NCBI RefSeq assembly: GCF_030651995.1 | Contig: NZ_JAUSBN010000066.1 | Location: 46,923-110,922, forward strand | Reading direction: 5' to 3' | DNA from: Reyranella sp. | GTDB taxonomy: Bacteria; Pseudomonadota; Alphaproteobacteria; Reyranellales; Reyranellaceae | Length of the DNA stretch: 64,000 nucleotides | Shown: positions 1-9,153 of the stretch, piece after piece | How positions within the stretch are numbered: position 1 is the stretch's first letter | Layout of the letters: each line of letters starts with the position of its first letter | Program-made: the position numbers and the translations under genes | The notes under the pieces: generated by a model | Databases searched by the model: none | The model's input: the letters and a program-made list of their open reading frames with translations, nothing else | Told to the model about the DNA's origin: nothing

Positions 1-1211
1 ACGAACACGTCGAGCATCGACGGTAGCAAAGGCGGCATGAGGTTGAAGCCGTCGGCCGCGCCGTCGTTGAACCAGTCTTCGATCAGGTCGGCGATCTGCT
101 CAGGTGTGCCGGCGGTGGTGAAATGGCCGCGCGCACCAGCGAGATAGGCGAGCAGCTGGCGCAGGGTGAACTTCTCCCGCCGGACCAGTCCGACGATCAC
201 TTCGGTGCGGCTTCGCGCGGCCTGGACCGTGCCGGGATCGGGGAAATCCTCGGCCGTGAGAGGGCGGTCGAGCGGCAGGTGCGAGAAGTCGTGGCCGCCG
301 AACCGGCCGCTCAGCCGTTTGCGCCCGACTTCCGGATCGGTGAGTTCGTTCAGCTCCTTCGCAAGCCGCTTCGCCTCCGTCTCGGTCGAGGCGATCACAG
401 GACTGAGGCCGGGCAGGATCAGGACCTGCTCGGACGGACGGCCCTCCGCCGCCGCGAGCTTCTTGAGGTCGGCATAGAATTCCTGGGCGGTGGTCTTTTC
501 CATCTGGGCAGTGAAGACCGCCTCGGCATGGCGCGCGGCGAAGCGGCGGCCGGTGTCGGACGAGCCTGCCTGCACGAACACCGGCCGACCCTGCGGTCCG
601 CGCGGCATGTTGAGCGGCCCGGCGACGCGATAATATTTGCCCTCGTGATTGATCGGCCGGATGCGATCAGCGTGCGCATAATGGCCGCTCGCGCGATCGT
701 CGAGCACGGCATCGTCGGCCCAGCTGTCCCACAGCGCCTTGGCGACCTGCACGAACTCCTCGCCGCGCTCGTAGCGCTCGTCATGGCTCACCAGGCCCGT
801 GCCGCCGAAGTTGCGCGCGGCCGGGGCCAACCAGGAGGTGACGATGTTCCAGCCGACCCGGCCGCCGCTGATATGGTCGAGGGAACCGAATTGCCGCGCG
901 AGGTTGAACGGTTCGGAGTAGGTGGTCGACGCCGTGGCGATCAAGCCGATGCGTTGCGTCGAACCGGCGATGGCGGCAAGCGCCGTGATCGGCTCGAGCC
1001 AGGTGCTGGCGGCATGCGCTACCGTGTCGGCCAGGGCGAGCTGGTCGGCCAGGAAGATCGAATCGAAAAGGCCGGCCTCAGCACGTCGCGCGAGGTCGCG
1101 ATAATACTCGATGTCGGTCAGCGCGAGCGGCGAGGAGTCGGGATGCCGCCACGAGGCTTCGTGGTGGCCGCGGCTCTGGATGAACAGGTTGAGGTGGAGC
1201 TGTCGCTTCAT
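1..1211 (-). CDS. FMN-dependent LLM-class monooxygenase (NtaA/SnaA/DszA family), 3' end off window
   Basis: The minus strand stays open from an ATG at 1211 to the left edge (403 codons seen; the C-terminus is missing). The protein begins MKRQLHLNLFIQSRG and carries the hallmark GGRVGWNIVTSW near residue 113 and FLADQLAL near residue 53, as in nitrilotriacetate, pristinamycin and dibenzothiophene-sulfone monooxygenases. These flavin oxygenases use FMNH2 from a separate reductase to hydroxylate or cleave small organic or sulfur/nitrogen substrates. The substrate cannot be read from sequence. The start lies only 4 bases past the stop of the upstream ABC exporter, so the two are probably cotranscribed. 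Confidence 0.88.
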   Translation of the reverse strand, partial: MKRQLHLNLFIQSRGHHEASWRHPDSSPLALTDIEYYRDLARRAEAGLFDSIFLADQLALADTVAHAASTWLEPITALAAIAGSTQRIGLIATASTTYSEPFNLARQFGSLDHISGGRVGWNIVTSWLAPAARNFGGTGLVSHDERYERGEEFVQVAKALWDSWADDAVLDDRASGHYAHADRIRPINHEGKYYRVAGPLNMPRGPQGRPVFVQAGSSDTGRRFAARHAEAVFTAQMEKTTAQEFYADLKKLAAAEGRPSEQVLILPGLSPVIASTETEAKRLAKELNELTDPEVGRKRLSGRFGGHDFSHLPLDRPLTAEDFPDPGTVQAARSRTEVIVGLVRREKFTLRQLLAYLAGARGHFTTAGTPEQIADLIEDWFNDGAADGFNLMPPLLPSMLDVF

Positions 1212-1215
1212 CCTC

Positions 1216-4200
1216 TCACTGTGCAGCCGGCGCATAGACCGACGCAAGCTGGCGCGACACGAGTCGCGCATAGAGACCGCCGCGCGAAACCAGCGAGGCG
1301 TGCGTTCCACTTTCCGCAACGCGGCCCTCGTCGAGCACCATGATCAGGTCGGCATCGCGTACCGTCGACAGGCGATGCGCGATCACAATGGTCGTGCGGT
1401 CGGCCTTCAGCACGTCGAGGGCGCGCCGCACCGCCTGTTCGTTGACTGCGTCGAGATGCGACGTCGCCTCGTCGAGGATCAGGATCGGGGCATCCTTAAG
1501 GAAGGCGCGGGCTATGGCCACCCGCTGGCGCTGGCCACCGCTCAGGCTGGTGCCGCGCTCACCCACGGGCGAGTCGAGACCCTGCGGCAGCGTCGCGACC
1601 AGTTCGCCCAGCGACGCATGTTCTACTGCGGCCAGAAGTTCAGCCTCCTTGGCCCCGGGCCGCGCGATCAGGATGTTGGCCCGCAACGTGTCGTTGAACA
1701 GGTAGGTGTCCTGCGCCACGAGGGCCACGAGACCGCGCAGCTCGTCGAGCCTGTAGTCGCGGAGATCCGTGCCGTTCAGGGTGATGCGCCCGGCATCGGG
1801 ATCCCAGAAGCGCATCAGGAGCTGAGCCGTCGTGGTCTTGCCCGCGCCCGACGTCCCGACCAGCGCCACCGTCTTGCCGGCGGGGATGGCGAAGGTGACG
1901 TCGCAGAGGGCGCGCCGCGTCTGCCCGGGATAGGTGAAGTTCACCTCTTCGAGGGCGAGTGCCGCCGCGCCGCGCGCCGGAGGCACGCCGGGCCCGTCGC
2001 GCACCGGGATCGGCTCGTTGGCCAGCGCATAGACGCGCCGCGTGGCGCCCAGCGTGTCGGCAAGCTGGCGGCCGATCTGCGCGACCTCGGAAACCGGCAG
2101 GAAGGCCGACATGGCGAGGATGGTCATCAGCGGCAGCAGGCCGGGATCGAGCGTACCCTGCGCGGCGAGGATCGCGCCGACGACGACGATGGCGAGGCCG
2201 CCCAGGCCCGTCAGCACTTCCAGGATGGCGTGCTGCATCGTGAGCTCTCTGAAGAAGGGCGGGCGCAGGGCGATGTGGCGGTCCGACAGCTCGTCGAGCT
2301 TGTCGCCGCGCGCGCGCTCCTGCTGGTTGGCGACGATCTCGCCCAGCCCCTGCACCGAGTCGACGGCGAAGGCGCCGAGTTCGCCGGCCGCCTCGCGCGC
2401 CTGGCTGCCGAGCCGGTCCACCCTCTTGCGCATCAGGAAGGGGCTCAGGCCCACGGCCAGCAGGAACGGCACCAGCGTGATCGCCAGCCAGCCGCTCGTC
2501 GTGGCGAGCGCGATCACCACGGCGGCGGGGATGAGGATGGCCACGAACGCCGGCGCCACCGTGTGGGCGAAGAAATACTCGACCAGCTCGATGTCGTGCG
2601 TGGCCAGCGCCATCAGGTCGCCGGTGCGACGGCGCGTGAGATAGGCAGGCGCCAGCGCGTCGAGCTTGCGGAAGGCGTCGATGCGCATCTCGGCCAACAG
2701 GCGGAAAGCCATGTCGTGGGCCAGCCAGGATTCGAACCAGTGCAGGATTCCCGAGACGGGCGCCAGAATGGCGAGCGCGATGGCGAGGCCGCCATAGGGC
2801 TCGTGGTTCTTGAGCGCCAGCACGATCAGGGCGGAGAGCACCCCGATACCGATGAACGAGACGACACGGGCCACGCCCAGCAGGAAGGTGGCGGTGAGCT
2901 TGCCCTTCCACGGCATGATGACTTTCATCAGAGCCACAACGACCTGGTACCAGGTGAGGCCTTCGGCCTTGATGATGCCTTCGGTGACGGGCTTCACCGC
3001 GCCACCCGACGTGCTGGCGATCGTCTCGACGCGCTGCGGCGCGACGAGGGTGTCGAGCGTGACGCCGGCCTGCTGCTCGCGCGCCTGCTCGGCCATGAGC
3101 TGCGCATAGACGCCGCCCTGGCTCATCAGCGCGGCGTGCTTGCCCTGTTCGGCGACATGGCCGCGGTCGAGCACGAGGATGCGGTCGCAGTCGATCACGC
3201 TGGACAGGCGGTGCGCCAGGATCAGTGTCGTGCGGCCCTGCATCAGCCGGTCGAGCGCTTCCTGGATCACCGCCTCGTTCTCGGCGTCGACGGCGGAGAG
3301 GGCTTCGTCGAGCACCAGGATCGGCGTGTCGCGCAGCAGTGCGCGGGCGATCGCCACCCGCTGGCGCTGGCCGCCGGACAGCTTGATGCCCTTCTCGCCG
3401 ATGATGGTCGCGTAGCCCTGCGGCAGGCTCTCGATGAAGTCATGGATGTTGGCGGCTCTTGCCGCATCCTCCATCTCTTCGCGCGAGGCGCCCGGCCGGC
3501 CGAGGCGGATATTCTCCTCGACCGTGCCATGGAACAGGAACGTGTCCTGGTTCACCACGGAGATCAGCGAGCGGATCTGCGCGAAGGACAGCGTGCGCAG
3601 GTCGTGGCCGCCCAGCAGGATGCGGCCGTGGTCGGGATCGTAGAAGCGCAGCAGCAGGCGCACGATCGACGACTTGCCGCCCCCCGACGAACCGACGAGG
3701 CCCAGCCGCTCGCCGGCGGCGGCCGTGAAGTTCAGCCGCTCGTGCACGGTGCGGCGCGTGCCGGGATAGGAGAAGCGCACATCCTCGAAGGCGATGGTGG
3801 GGGCGAGAAGGCCGTCGAGCCGGGCCGGCGCCGGGTCGATCACCGACGGTGTGTCGTCGAGGATGCGGTAGATGCCCTGCGCCGCCGAGAGGCCGACCAT
3901 GCCCTGGTGCAGCACCGAGCGCAGCTCGCGCATCGGCCGGAAGATCTCGATGCCGAGCATCAGGATGACGAGCAGCGAGGTGAGCGTCATGGCGCCGGCC
4001 TCGACCCGTGAGGCGCCGTAGATCAGTGCCGCCGCGGCGCCGCCCGCGATCGAGGTGTCGGTGATGCCGCGCGCCAGCGAGTTGGTGCCCAGCACCCACA
4101 TGGTGCGCCGGAAGAGATCGCGGGCTTCCACTTCGAGCTTGTCGGCGCGCGCCTTGCCCTGGCCGAACGCCTTCAGGGTCGCCAGACCCTGGATCGAATC

Positions 4201-4797
4201 GAGGAACTCGGCGGCGAACGACTTGTAGGCGGTCATGCGCGCGATCGAGGCGCGCACGTCCCATTTGTGCCAGAGGGCCGGGGCGAACAGCGCGACCAGC
4301 GCGAAGCCCAGCATGACCAGCGCCACCGGCAGGTCGATGAAGGAGATGACGACGAAGATCAGCAGCGGCGTCAGCAGCGCGATCAGGAACTGCGGCAGGA
4401 ACTGCCCGAAATAGGTTTCGAGCTGCTCGACGCCGTCGATCATGGAGAGGGTGAGACCGCCGGAGCGCTGCCGGCCGACCGTTGCCGGGCCGAGGGAGGC
4501 GACCTTGTCGTAGAGCGTGCGGCGCAGCACCTTCTGGACCCGTGCGGCCGTCTCGTGCGCCAGCACGGCGCGCCAGTGCTCGGCCACGCCGCGCAGCACC
4601 ATCACCCCGGCGATCAGCAGGATCGGAACCACGAGCTCCTGCAGCGGCCGTCCGACGAAGATCTGGCCGATCAGCCAGCCGAGAAGCCCGAGCCGCGCGA
4701 TGCCGCAGCCCACGCCCAGGAGGCCGACGGCGACGGTGGCGGCGATGCGGGTACGCACGCCTTTGGTGAAGACGAGCAGGCGGGGTTCGATGTGCAT
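1216..4797 (-). CDS. single-chain double ABC exporter (TMD-NBD-TMD-NBD)
   Basis: This 1193-residue protein holds two complete type I ABC exporter halves in tandem. Each half has a membrane domain of about six helices (about 15-310 and 625-900) followed by an ATPase domain. The first has Walker A GSSGGGKSS near 370, LSGGQRQR, and ILVLDEALSA near 494. The second has GTSGAGKTT near 984, LSGGQRQR, and ILILDEATS near 1107. Q-loop QDTFLF/QDTYLF and switch AHRLS motifs are present in both, so both ATP sites look competent. The architecture resembles CydDC or multidrug exporters fused into one chain. The cargo is unknown. A LysR gene is divergent upstream and a monooxygenase follows 4 bases downstream. 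Confidence 0.92.
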   Translation of the reverse strand: MHIEPRLLVFTKGVRTRIAATVAVGLLGVGCGIARLGLLGWLIGQIFVGRPLQELVVPILLIAGVMVLRGVAEHWRAVLAHETAARVQKVLRRTLYDKVASLGPATVGRQRSGGLTLSMIDGVEQLETYFGQFLPQFLIALLTPLLIFVVISFIDLPVALVMLGFALVALFAPALWHKWDVRASIARMTAYKSFAAEFLDSIQGLATLKAFGQGKARADKLEVEARDLFRRTMWVLGTNSLARGITDTSIAGGAAAALIYGASRVEAGAMTLTSLLVILMLGIEIFRPMRELRSVLHQGMVGLSAAQGIYRILDDTPSVIDPAPARLDGLLAPTIAFEDVRFSYPGTRRTVHERLNFTAAAGERLGLVGSSGGGKSSIVRLLLRFYDPDHGRILLGGHDLRTLSFAQIRSLISVVNQDTFLFHGTVEENIRLGRPGASREEMEDAARAANIHDFIESLPQGYATIIGEKGIKLSGGQRQRVAIARALLRDTPILVLDEALSAVDAENEAVIQEALDRLMQGRTTLILAHRLSSVIDCDRILVLDRGHVAEQGKHAALMSQGGVYAQLMAEQAREQQAGVTLDTLVAPQRVETIASTSGGAVKPVTEGIIKAEGLTWYQVVVALMKVIMPWKGKLTATFLLGVARVVSFIGIGVLSALIVLALKNHEPYGGLAIALAILAPVSGILHWFESWLAHDMAFRLLAEMRIDAFRKLDALAPAYLTRRRTGDLMALATHDIELVEYFFAHTVAPAFVAILIPAAVVIALATTSGWLAITLVPFLLAVGLSPFLMRKRVDRLGSQAREAAGELGAFAVDSVQGLGEIVANQQERARGDKLDELSDRHIALRPPFFRELTMQHAILEVLTGLGGLAIVVVGAILAAQGTLDPGLLPLMTILAMSAFLPVSEVAQIGRQLADTLGATRRVYALANEPIPVRDGPGVPPARGAAALALEEVNFTYPGQTRRALCDVTFAIPAGKTVALVGTSGAGKTTTAQLLMRFWDPDAGRITLNGTDLRDYRLDELRGLVALVAQDTYLFNDTLRANILIARPGAKEAELLAAVEHASLGELVATLPQGLDSPVGERGTSLSGGQRQRVAIARAFLKDAPILILDEATSHLDAVNEQAVRRALDVLKADRTTIVIAHRLSTVRDADLIMVLDEGRVAESGTHASLVSRGGLYARLVSRQLASVYAPAAQ

Positions 4798-4832
4798 GGT
4801 GCGATGCTAGGGCGAACATCCGTATACGTCAG

Positions 4833-4861
4833 TCCACAAATTGGAAAACCACGTGTACAAT
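4833..4861 (+). promoter_or_regulatory. candidate sigma70-type promoter of the LysR gene
   Basis: TCCACA (4833-4838), a 17-base gap, then TACAAT (4856-4861) resembles -35/-10 elements. Transcription would begin almost at the ATG at 4869, so the LysR mRNA would be leaderless or nearly so. The same 71-base gap must hold the divergent ABC exporter promoter. Confidence 0.35.
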
Positions 4862-4868
4862 TTTGAAC

Positions 4869-5777
4869 ATGGACACCAACTGGGACGATCTTCGCGTTTT
4901 TCTGGCCCTGGCGCGTGGCGGCACGCTGACGACGGCGGCCAAGGCGCTCGGTGTCAGCCATCCCACGGTGGCGCGTCGTGTGCAGGCGCTGGAGCAGCAA
5001 ATCGGCGCGCGGCTCTTCGAACGCCTGCCCGACCGATTTGTACCCACCAGCGCCGGCGAGGAGTTGCTGGCCGACACCGAGGCGATGGAGAAGGCTGCCC
5101 ACTCCATCCATCGCCGCAGCGCCGGGCTCAGCGACACGGTGAGCGGCACGGTGCGCCTGTCGGCGGAGGAGGCGACCGCCGCCCTGATCGCACGTTATTC
5201 CGCCGAACTCAGAAGCAAGCTGCCGCAGATCGAGTTCGAGGTGATCTCGAGTCACACGCTGGCCAATCTGTCGCGCCGCGAGGCCGACCTCCTGATCCGC
5301 GAGCAGGTCCCCGAACTCGGCGACATCGTCGCGCGCAAGCTGGGACGCCTGGCCTATGCGGTCTATGCCGCGCGAGATTTTCCGGTGAAGCGGTCCACGC
5401 CGGCGGCGCTGGCCGCGCTCTCGTGGGTCGGCTTCGACGACGACCATCTTCGCATGCAGGGGCAGAGCTGGCTGCTGGCCTTTCGCGGCGGACGCCGTCC
5501 GGAGATTCGCGGGAACAACTGGCTGGTGCTGCACGAGGCGGCCCGCACCGGCGCCGGCCTCGCCGTGCTGCCCTGCCATCTCGGCGATCCCGACCCACTG
5601 CTGCGCCGGGTCTGCGGCGTCATCCCCGACGTCTTTGCCGACCAGTGGCTACTGGTCCATCGCGACCTGCGCGCCCTGCCGCGCGTGCGGGCCGTGATGG
5701 ATGCGGTGATCGAGCTGTTCCAGCGCGAGCGGCCTTTGCTGGAGGGCCATCTGGCGGCGCGTCATGCCTTCAAGTGA
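4869..5777 (+). CDS. LysR family transcriptional regulator
   Basis: A 302-residue LysR-type regulator. The N-terminal winged helix-turn-helix is clear (FLALARGGTLTTAAKALGVS, then HPTVARRVQALEQQIGARLFER). It is followed by a substrate-binding domain with the weak conservation usual for the family. I chose the ATG at 4869; a TTG two codons earlier (4863) is also open. The gene is divergent from the double ABC exporter across about 70 bases, the usual LysR arrangement, so it probably controls the exporter and monooxygenase. Its 3' end overlaps the next gene by 14 bases. Confidence 0.92.
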   Translation: MDTNWDDLRVFLALARGGTLTTAAKALGVSHPTVARRVQALEQQIGARLFERLPDRFVPTSAGEELLADTEAMEKAAHSIHRRSAGLSDTVSGTVRLSAEEATAALIARYSAELRSKLPQIEFEVISSHTLANLSRREADLLIREQVPELGDIVARKLGRLAYAVYAARDFPVKRSTPAALAALSWVGFDDDHLRMQGQSWLLAFRGGRRPEIRGNNWLVLHEAARTGAGLAVLPCHLGDPDPLLRRVCGVIPDVFADQWLLVHRDLRALPRVRAVMDAVIELFQRERPLLEGHLAARHAFK

Positions 5778-6498
5778 GGTGGTCGAGACCCGGCTCGACC
5801 TGATCACGATGCAGATGCAGCAGCTCGCCGAGATCGTCGGGCGCTACACCGTGAGCAGCATCAGCGACCCGGCGACGGAACAGAGCAATTACGCCCTGAT
5901 CCAGGCGCTGCAGTCCGACCTCGGCGACTTCGACAAGCTGACCACGGCGGGGGACATCCTCACCCACAACGGCTCGGCCTATATCCGGCTCGCGCGCGGC
6001 GACTCCGACCAGTACCTTGGCGTTTCCGGAAGCGCGCTCACATGGAAGGACCTCGTGATCGACTTGGCTTCAAGCCAAGTGGCGGGAGTTCTGCCGCGCG
6101 CCAATGGTGGCTTCATGCCATCGCAGAATGCGGTTTCTCTGGCTGCTAACGTTGCTATTGGGGCGACGGGAACCTGGGTCACGGGACCCTCGTTCGCGCA
6201 AGGCTCCTCCGGGGTTTGGTTGGCATGGGGGACAGTCACCATCAATGCAGGCGCGTCCAGCGCGAGGGTGTCGGCGCGCCTGACTGATGGCACGAACGTC
6301 AAGGCCAGCACGACCACTACTTGGCCGAGCGCTGTCACACCCGCTGTCGTTTCTCTGAGCCTGAGTGGATTTTTTGCCAACCCGCCGGGCGACATCCGGA
6401 TCCAGGGCCTGAATGCCGACAGCACGGGGGGTGGATTTATCTACAACCAGTCCGGTCAAGGGAAAGACTGCACCCTGAACGTGATCAGGATCGCTTGA
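5764..6498 (+). CDS. phage tail-fibre-like protein
   Basis: This 244-residue protein has a short helical N-terminus (residues 5-55) and then a glycine-, serine- and threonine-rich beta-type region (AGDILTHNG, VAGVLPRANGG, TVTINAGASSARVSARLTDG), as in the C-terminal parts of phage fibre or appendage proteins. The family cannot be fixed from sequence alone. It overlaps the 3' end of LysR by 14 bases, and its stop codon overlaps the ATG of the next gene (ATGA). The two genes behind it look like T7-type virion core proteins, which supports a phage origin. The start is uncertain because no clear ribosome site precedes it. Confidence 0.55.
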   Translation: MPSSEVVETRLDLITMQMQQLAEIVGRYTVSSISDPATEQSNYALIQALQSDLGDFDKLTTAGDILTHNGSAYIRLARGDSDQYLGVSGSALTWKDLVIDLASSQVAGVLPRANGGFMPSQNAVSLAANVAIGATGTWVTGPSFAQGSSGVWLAWGTVTINAGASSARVSARLTDGTNVKASTTTTWPSAVTPAVVSLSLSGFFANPPGDIRIQGLNADSTGGGFIYNQSGQGKDCTLNVIRIA

Positions 6499-6947
6499 TG
6501 ATCACCATGCTCCCCGCCACCGAGGACGATGCCCACGAACTGGCGCCGCTTCTGCGCGCCGAGGATCGGGCGGAAGTGCTGGCGCTCGGCGTCGCGCCGG
6601 CCGACGGTCTGCTGCAGAGCCTCGCTGCCGCCCGCGAGGCCTGGACCTGGCGCGATGACGGCCGGATCATCTGCATGGCGGGGGTCGCGCCCTTCAGCCT
6701 GATCGGTGCGACGGGCGTTCCATGGCTGCTCGGCTCGCCGCTGGTCGCCAGCCATCGCCGGGCTTTCATGGTCGAGACCCGCCGCACGGTGGCGCGCTGG
6801 CTCATGATGTTCGGTGTTCTGCGTAACGTGGTCGACGACCGCTATGCCGCCGCTCACCGCTGGCTGCGTTGGCTCGGCTTCGAGATCGGTGAGCCGTTCA
6901 CTCTTGCCAATGGCCGGTTCCGCGTCGTTCACAAGGAGGCCTCATGA
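6498..6947 (+). CDS. T7 gp13-like / GNAT-like phage protein
   Basis: 149 residues from the ATG at 6498, which overlaps the previous stop as ATGA. The sequence (LAPLLRAEDRAEVLALG, ICMAGVAPFSLIG, VPWLLGSPLV, AAHRWLRWLGFEI) follows the pattern of the phage Gp13-like family (DUF2833), named for T7 internal virion protein gp13 and related in fold to GNAT acetyltransferases. In podoviruses this gene sits just before the gp14 core protein gene, as it does here. It overlaps the next gene by 4 bases. Assignment rests on pattern recognition and gene order. Confidence 0.62.
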   Translation: MITMLPATEDDAHELAPLLRAEDRAEVLALGVAPADGLLQSLAAAREAWTWRDDGRIICMAGVAPFSLIGATGVPWLLGSPLVASHRRAFMVETRRTVARWLMMFGVLRNVVDDRYAAAHRWLRWLGFEIGEPFTLANGRFRVVHKEAS

Positions 6948-7540
6948 AGGGCTTTTATCATCGCAACAGCTTCGCGGCGGTCAGGATTCCGCAGCCCGTC
7001 TGGGGGCCGGCGGCGCTTGCCCTGACCGCGCTCAGCACGATCATGAGCGTGGTCGGCCAGGTCGGGCAGCAGAACGCGCAGGCGCAGGCTGCCAGCGCAA
7101 ATGCCGCTCAGGCTCGCTATCAGGCGCAGGTCGCCGCGCAGAGCCAGGAGCTGATGCAGCGGCAGGCCGCCGATGCGACCCAGCGCGGGCAGGTCGCGGA
7201 AGAGAACCGGCGGCGCCTGACCGCCCAGCAGATCGGCCGGCAACAGGCCGCTTTTGCGGCACAGGGCACCGACCTCGAAGGCAGTCCGACCGATATCGTG
7301 GGTGACACGGCCGCGGCCGGTGAAATGGAGGCCCTGACCCTGCGCTCACAGGCGGCGCGGCAGGCCTACGAACATCATATCGCCGGTGTGGGCTATGGCA
7401 ACTCGGGCATTCTGTTGAGCAACCGAGCCCTCAACTCAGCTCACCAGCCGAACTATCTGGGCGTCGGCGCGTCGCTGCTGTCGAGTGCATCGACCCTCGC
7501 TGAGAAGTGGCGGAACTTTCAGTCGAGCAGCGGGCCGTAA
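6944..7540 (+). CDS. T7 gp14-like virion core protein
   Basis: A 198-residue protein with a hydrophobic N-terminal segment (ALALTALSTIMSVVGQVG, about 24-41), a long alanine/glutamine-rich helix (about 45-110) and a tail with SGILLSNRALNS. This is the build of T7 gp14-family internal virion proteins, which leave the capsid and help form the DNA ejection channel in the host envelope. It overlaps the gp13-like gene by 4 bases and is the last gene of the three-gene phage unit. No portal, capsid, terminase, lysis or integrase gene flanks it in this window. Confidence 0.65.
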   Translation: MKGFYHRNSFAAVRIPQPVWGPAALALTALSTIMSVVGQVGQQNAQAQAASANAAQARYQAQVAAQSQELMQRQAADATQRGQVAEENRRRLTAQQIGRQQAAFAAQGTDLEGSPTDIVGDTAAAGEMEALTLRSQAARQAYEHHIAGVGYGNSGILLSNRALNSAHQPNYLGVGASLLSSASTLAEKWRNFQSSSGP

Positions 7541-7648
7541 CCATCGTCGCGTAGGCAATGAGTCTTGCGACCGTCCCGTTGTTCGCGACCATATTCAAGA
7601 TGGGTCAAGCCCCTATCAACGTACCGGCCGCACTGCTAATTTCGCGCC

Positions 7649-8743
7649 ATGTCTGGTCTTCACATCAACTACTCGCCAAGAATGACGGCAGCTCTCGTCG
7701 AAGCTGGGGCATTCAAGGAACAGCCCTTTACGGTCGTGGATGTCGGCGCCCGCGGCGGGGTCGCCTCGTACTGGTCAGTCTTCGGCGATCATTTGCGCAT
7801 CATCGGTTTCGATCTGGACCCTGACGAATGCGCGCGCCTCAATGCCATCGATCCCCGGACGCAGTACCTGCCCTACGCACTCGATCGTCAGAGCCATCGC
7901 CGGACCGTATATGTCGCCAATTATTCCGCTTCGAGTTCGTTCTACCGAACTGATGCCGCCTATTTCGACCGCTACACAGCAGGTCAGAATGCCGTCGTGA
8001 TGTCCGAGCCGACGCTGGAGACCACAACCCTTTCAGCCGCGCTGGCATCGATCGGGCTTTACTCTGCGGACTTCATCAAGGTCGATGCCGAAGGTGCGGA
8101 GCTCGAGATTCTGCAGGGAGCGCAGGAACTGTTGCCGAGTTTGCAGGGCATCCTGTCCGAAATGCGCTTCACGAAAAAATTCTGCGGATGTCCTGAGTAC
8201 TGGGAGGTCGAGAAGTATCTGAGAGAGCAGTCATTCGAGCTCTACGACCTGGATGTCTACCGGCTGAGCAAGAAGGCGCTGCCGTATCCGTATCTCTATT
8301 CCAACTACTTCGACGACGGTCGCCCCGCGGCCGGTCCGTCAACGCAGGGACAGGTACTTTGGGCAGATGCGCTCTACATGCGGGACCTGCTTGGCACCGC
8401 TCCCACAGAACGGAACCTGATCGTTGCGGCCTGCCTCTTCGAAATTTTCGGATTGAGCGATTGTGCCGCGGAATTGATCCTCGCGCACCGCGATACGTTC
8501 GGAGCGTTGGTGCCACCGGATCAGCTGCTCGATCTCCTGGTGCCGGAGGTCAAGGGTCAACGCCTGACCTACAGACAGTACATGGACCGCGATCTGGTGG
8601 GTGATTCCTTGCTGCGGCCTGCCGATGGCAGACGGTTCCCGGAAGCGGTGATCCCGCAATACGATGGCGAGTTTGTCGCGCCCTGGGAGCGGAAGCCGGA
8701 ATCCATGTGGCAGCGCATACTTTCAAGGTTCCGTAAGGGATAG
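7649..8743 (+). CDS. FkbM family methyltransferase
   Basis: A 364-residue SAM-dependent methyltransferase of the FkbM type. The SAM-binding motif I is FTVVDVGARGGVASYW with the acidic end of strand 2 in IIGFDLD (about 28-55), and the FkbM hallmark DFIKVDAEGAELEILQGA lies near 140-157. The C-terminal 150 residues are less conserved and may bind the substrate. FkbM enzymes O-methylate sugars or secondary metabolites; the acceptor here is unknown. The gene stands alone, 108 bases after the phage-like unit, with no glycan genes beside it. Confidence 0.85.
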   Translation: MSGLHINYSPRMTAALVEAGAFKEQPFTVVDVGARGGVASYWSVFGDHLRIIGFDLDPDECARLNAIDPRTQYLPYALDRQSHRRTVYVANYSASSSFYRTDAAYFDRYTAGQNAVVMSEPTLETTTLSAALASIGLYSADFIKVDAEGAELEILQGAQELLPSLQGILSEMRFTKKFCGCPEYWEVEKYLREQSFELYDLDVYRLSKKALPYPYLYSNYFDDGRPAAGPSTQGQVLWADALYMRDLLGTAPTERNLIVAACLFEIFGLSDCAAELILAHRDTFGALVPPDQLLDLLVPEVKGQRLTYRQYMDRDLVGDSLLRPADGRRFPEAVIPQYDGEFVAPWERKPESMWQRILSRFRKG

Positions 8744-8784
8744 CTGCTCTCGAGCGCAGCTATGCCGCGGCTGAAGGGTGCTGC

Positions 8785-9153
8785 TTACTCCAGTTTGCCA
8801 GGTCGCAGGTACTTGTGCGTCCACCGCAGTGTCCGTCTTGCCGACAGAGGAGGAGATTCTTGCTCTCCCATTTCGAAGTGGAGCCGCTCGATCTCTTCGT
8901 CAAAGCGCTTCAGATCGCATTTCCCTTGATCGTGTAGTGATCGAACGAGCGCCGAGAAAAGTGCGGCCAGGGCCAATCTCGTCTGATCATGCTCTGACAG
9001 TTCAGGCATCTGTTCCTTAGCGATTGTTGCGCTATCTGTGCTGTCAGCGGACGTTGACGACACGGTGCCGCTGGTACCTGGCGTTTGCATGCCTCTCTCC
9101 GGTTTGGCGTTCACGGCGGCGTGGTCTTTCGGCCCAGCCGGCTGCGGCGGCAA
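8785..9153 (-). CDS. small hypothetical protein
   Basis: 122 residues, no family recognised. The N-terminal 45 residues are rich in Ser, Thr, Pro and Ala and look disordered. The C-terminal part (DQTRLALAALFSALVRSLHD, then FDEEIERLHFEMGE) reads as two amphipathic helices with ordinary protein composition, which is why I prefer this strand. It is convergent with the methyltransferase gene. The start is uncertain, and the gene could be spurious. Confidence 0.45.
   Translation of the reverse strand: MPPQPAGPKDHAAVNAKPERGMQTPGTSGTVSSTSADSTDSATIAKEQMPELSEHDQTRLALAALFSALVRSLHDQGKCDLKRFDEEIERLHFEMGEQESPPLSARRTLRWTHKYLRPGKLE

Noticed and set aside
2715..2740. A tRNA-like GGATTCGAACC string.
   Set aside because: It lies inside the ABC exporter coding sequence and no cloverleaf can be built around it.
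1111..4011. A 966-residue plus-strand frame opposite the ABC exporter.
   Set aside because: Arg/His/Gln/Gly-rich composition without domains; it is the antisense shadow of the minus-strand exporter in GC-rich DNA.
5764..7540. A gene transfer agent cluster.
   Set aside because: The products resemble T7-type virion core proteins, not the RcGTA-type capsid, portal and tail genes, none of which is present.
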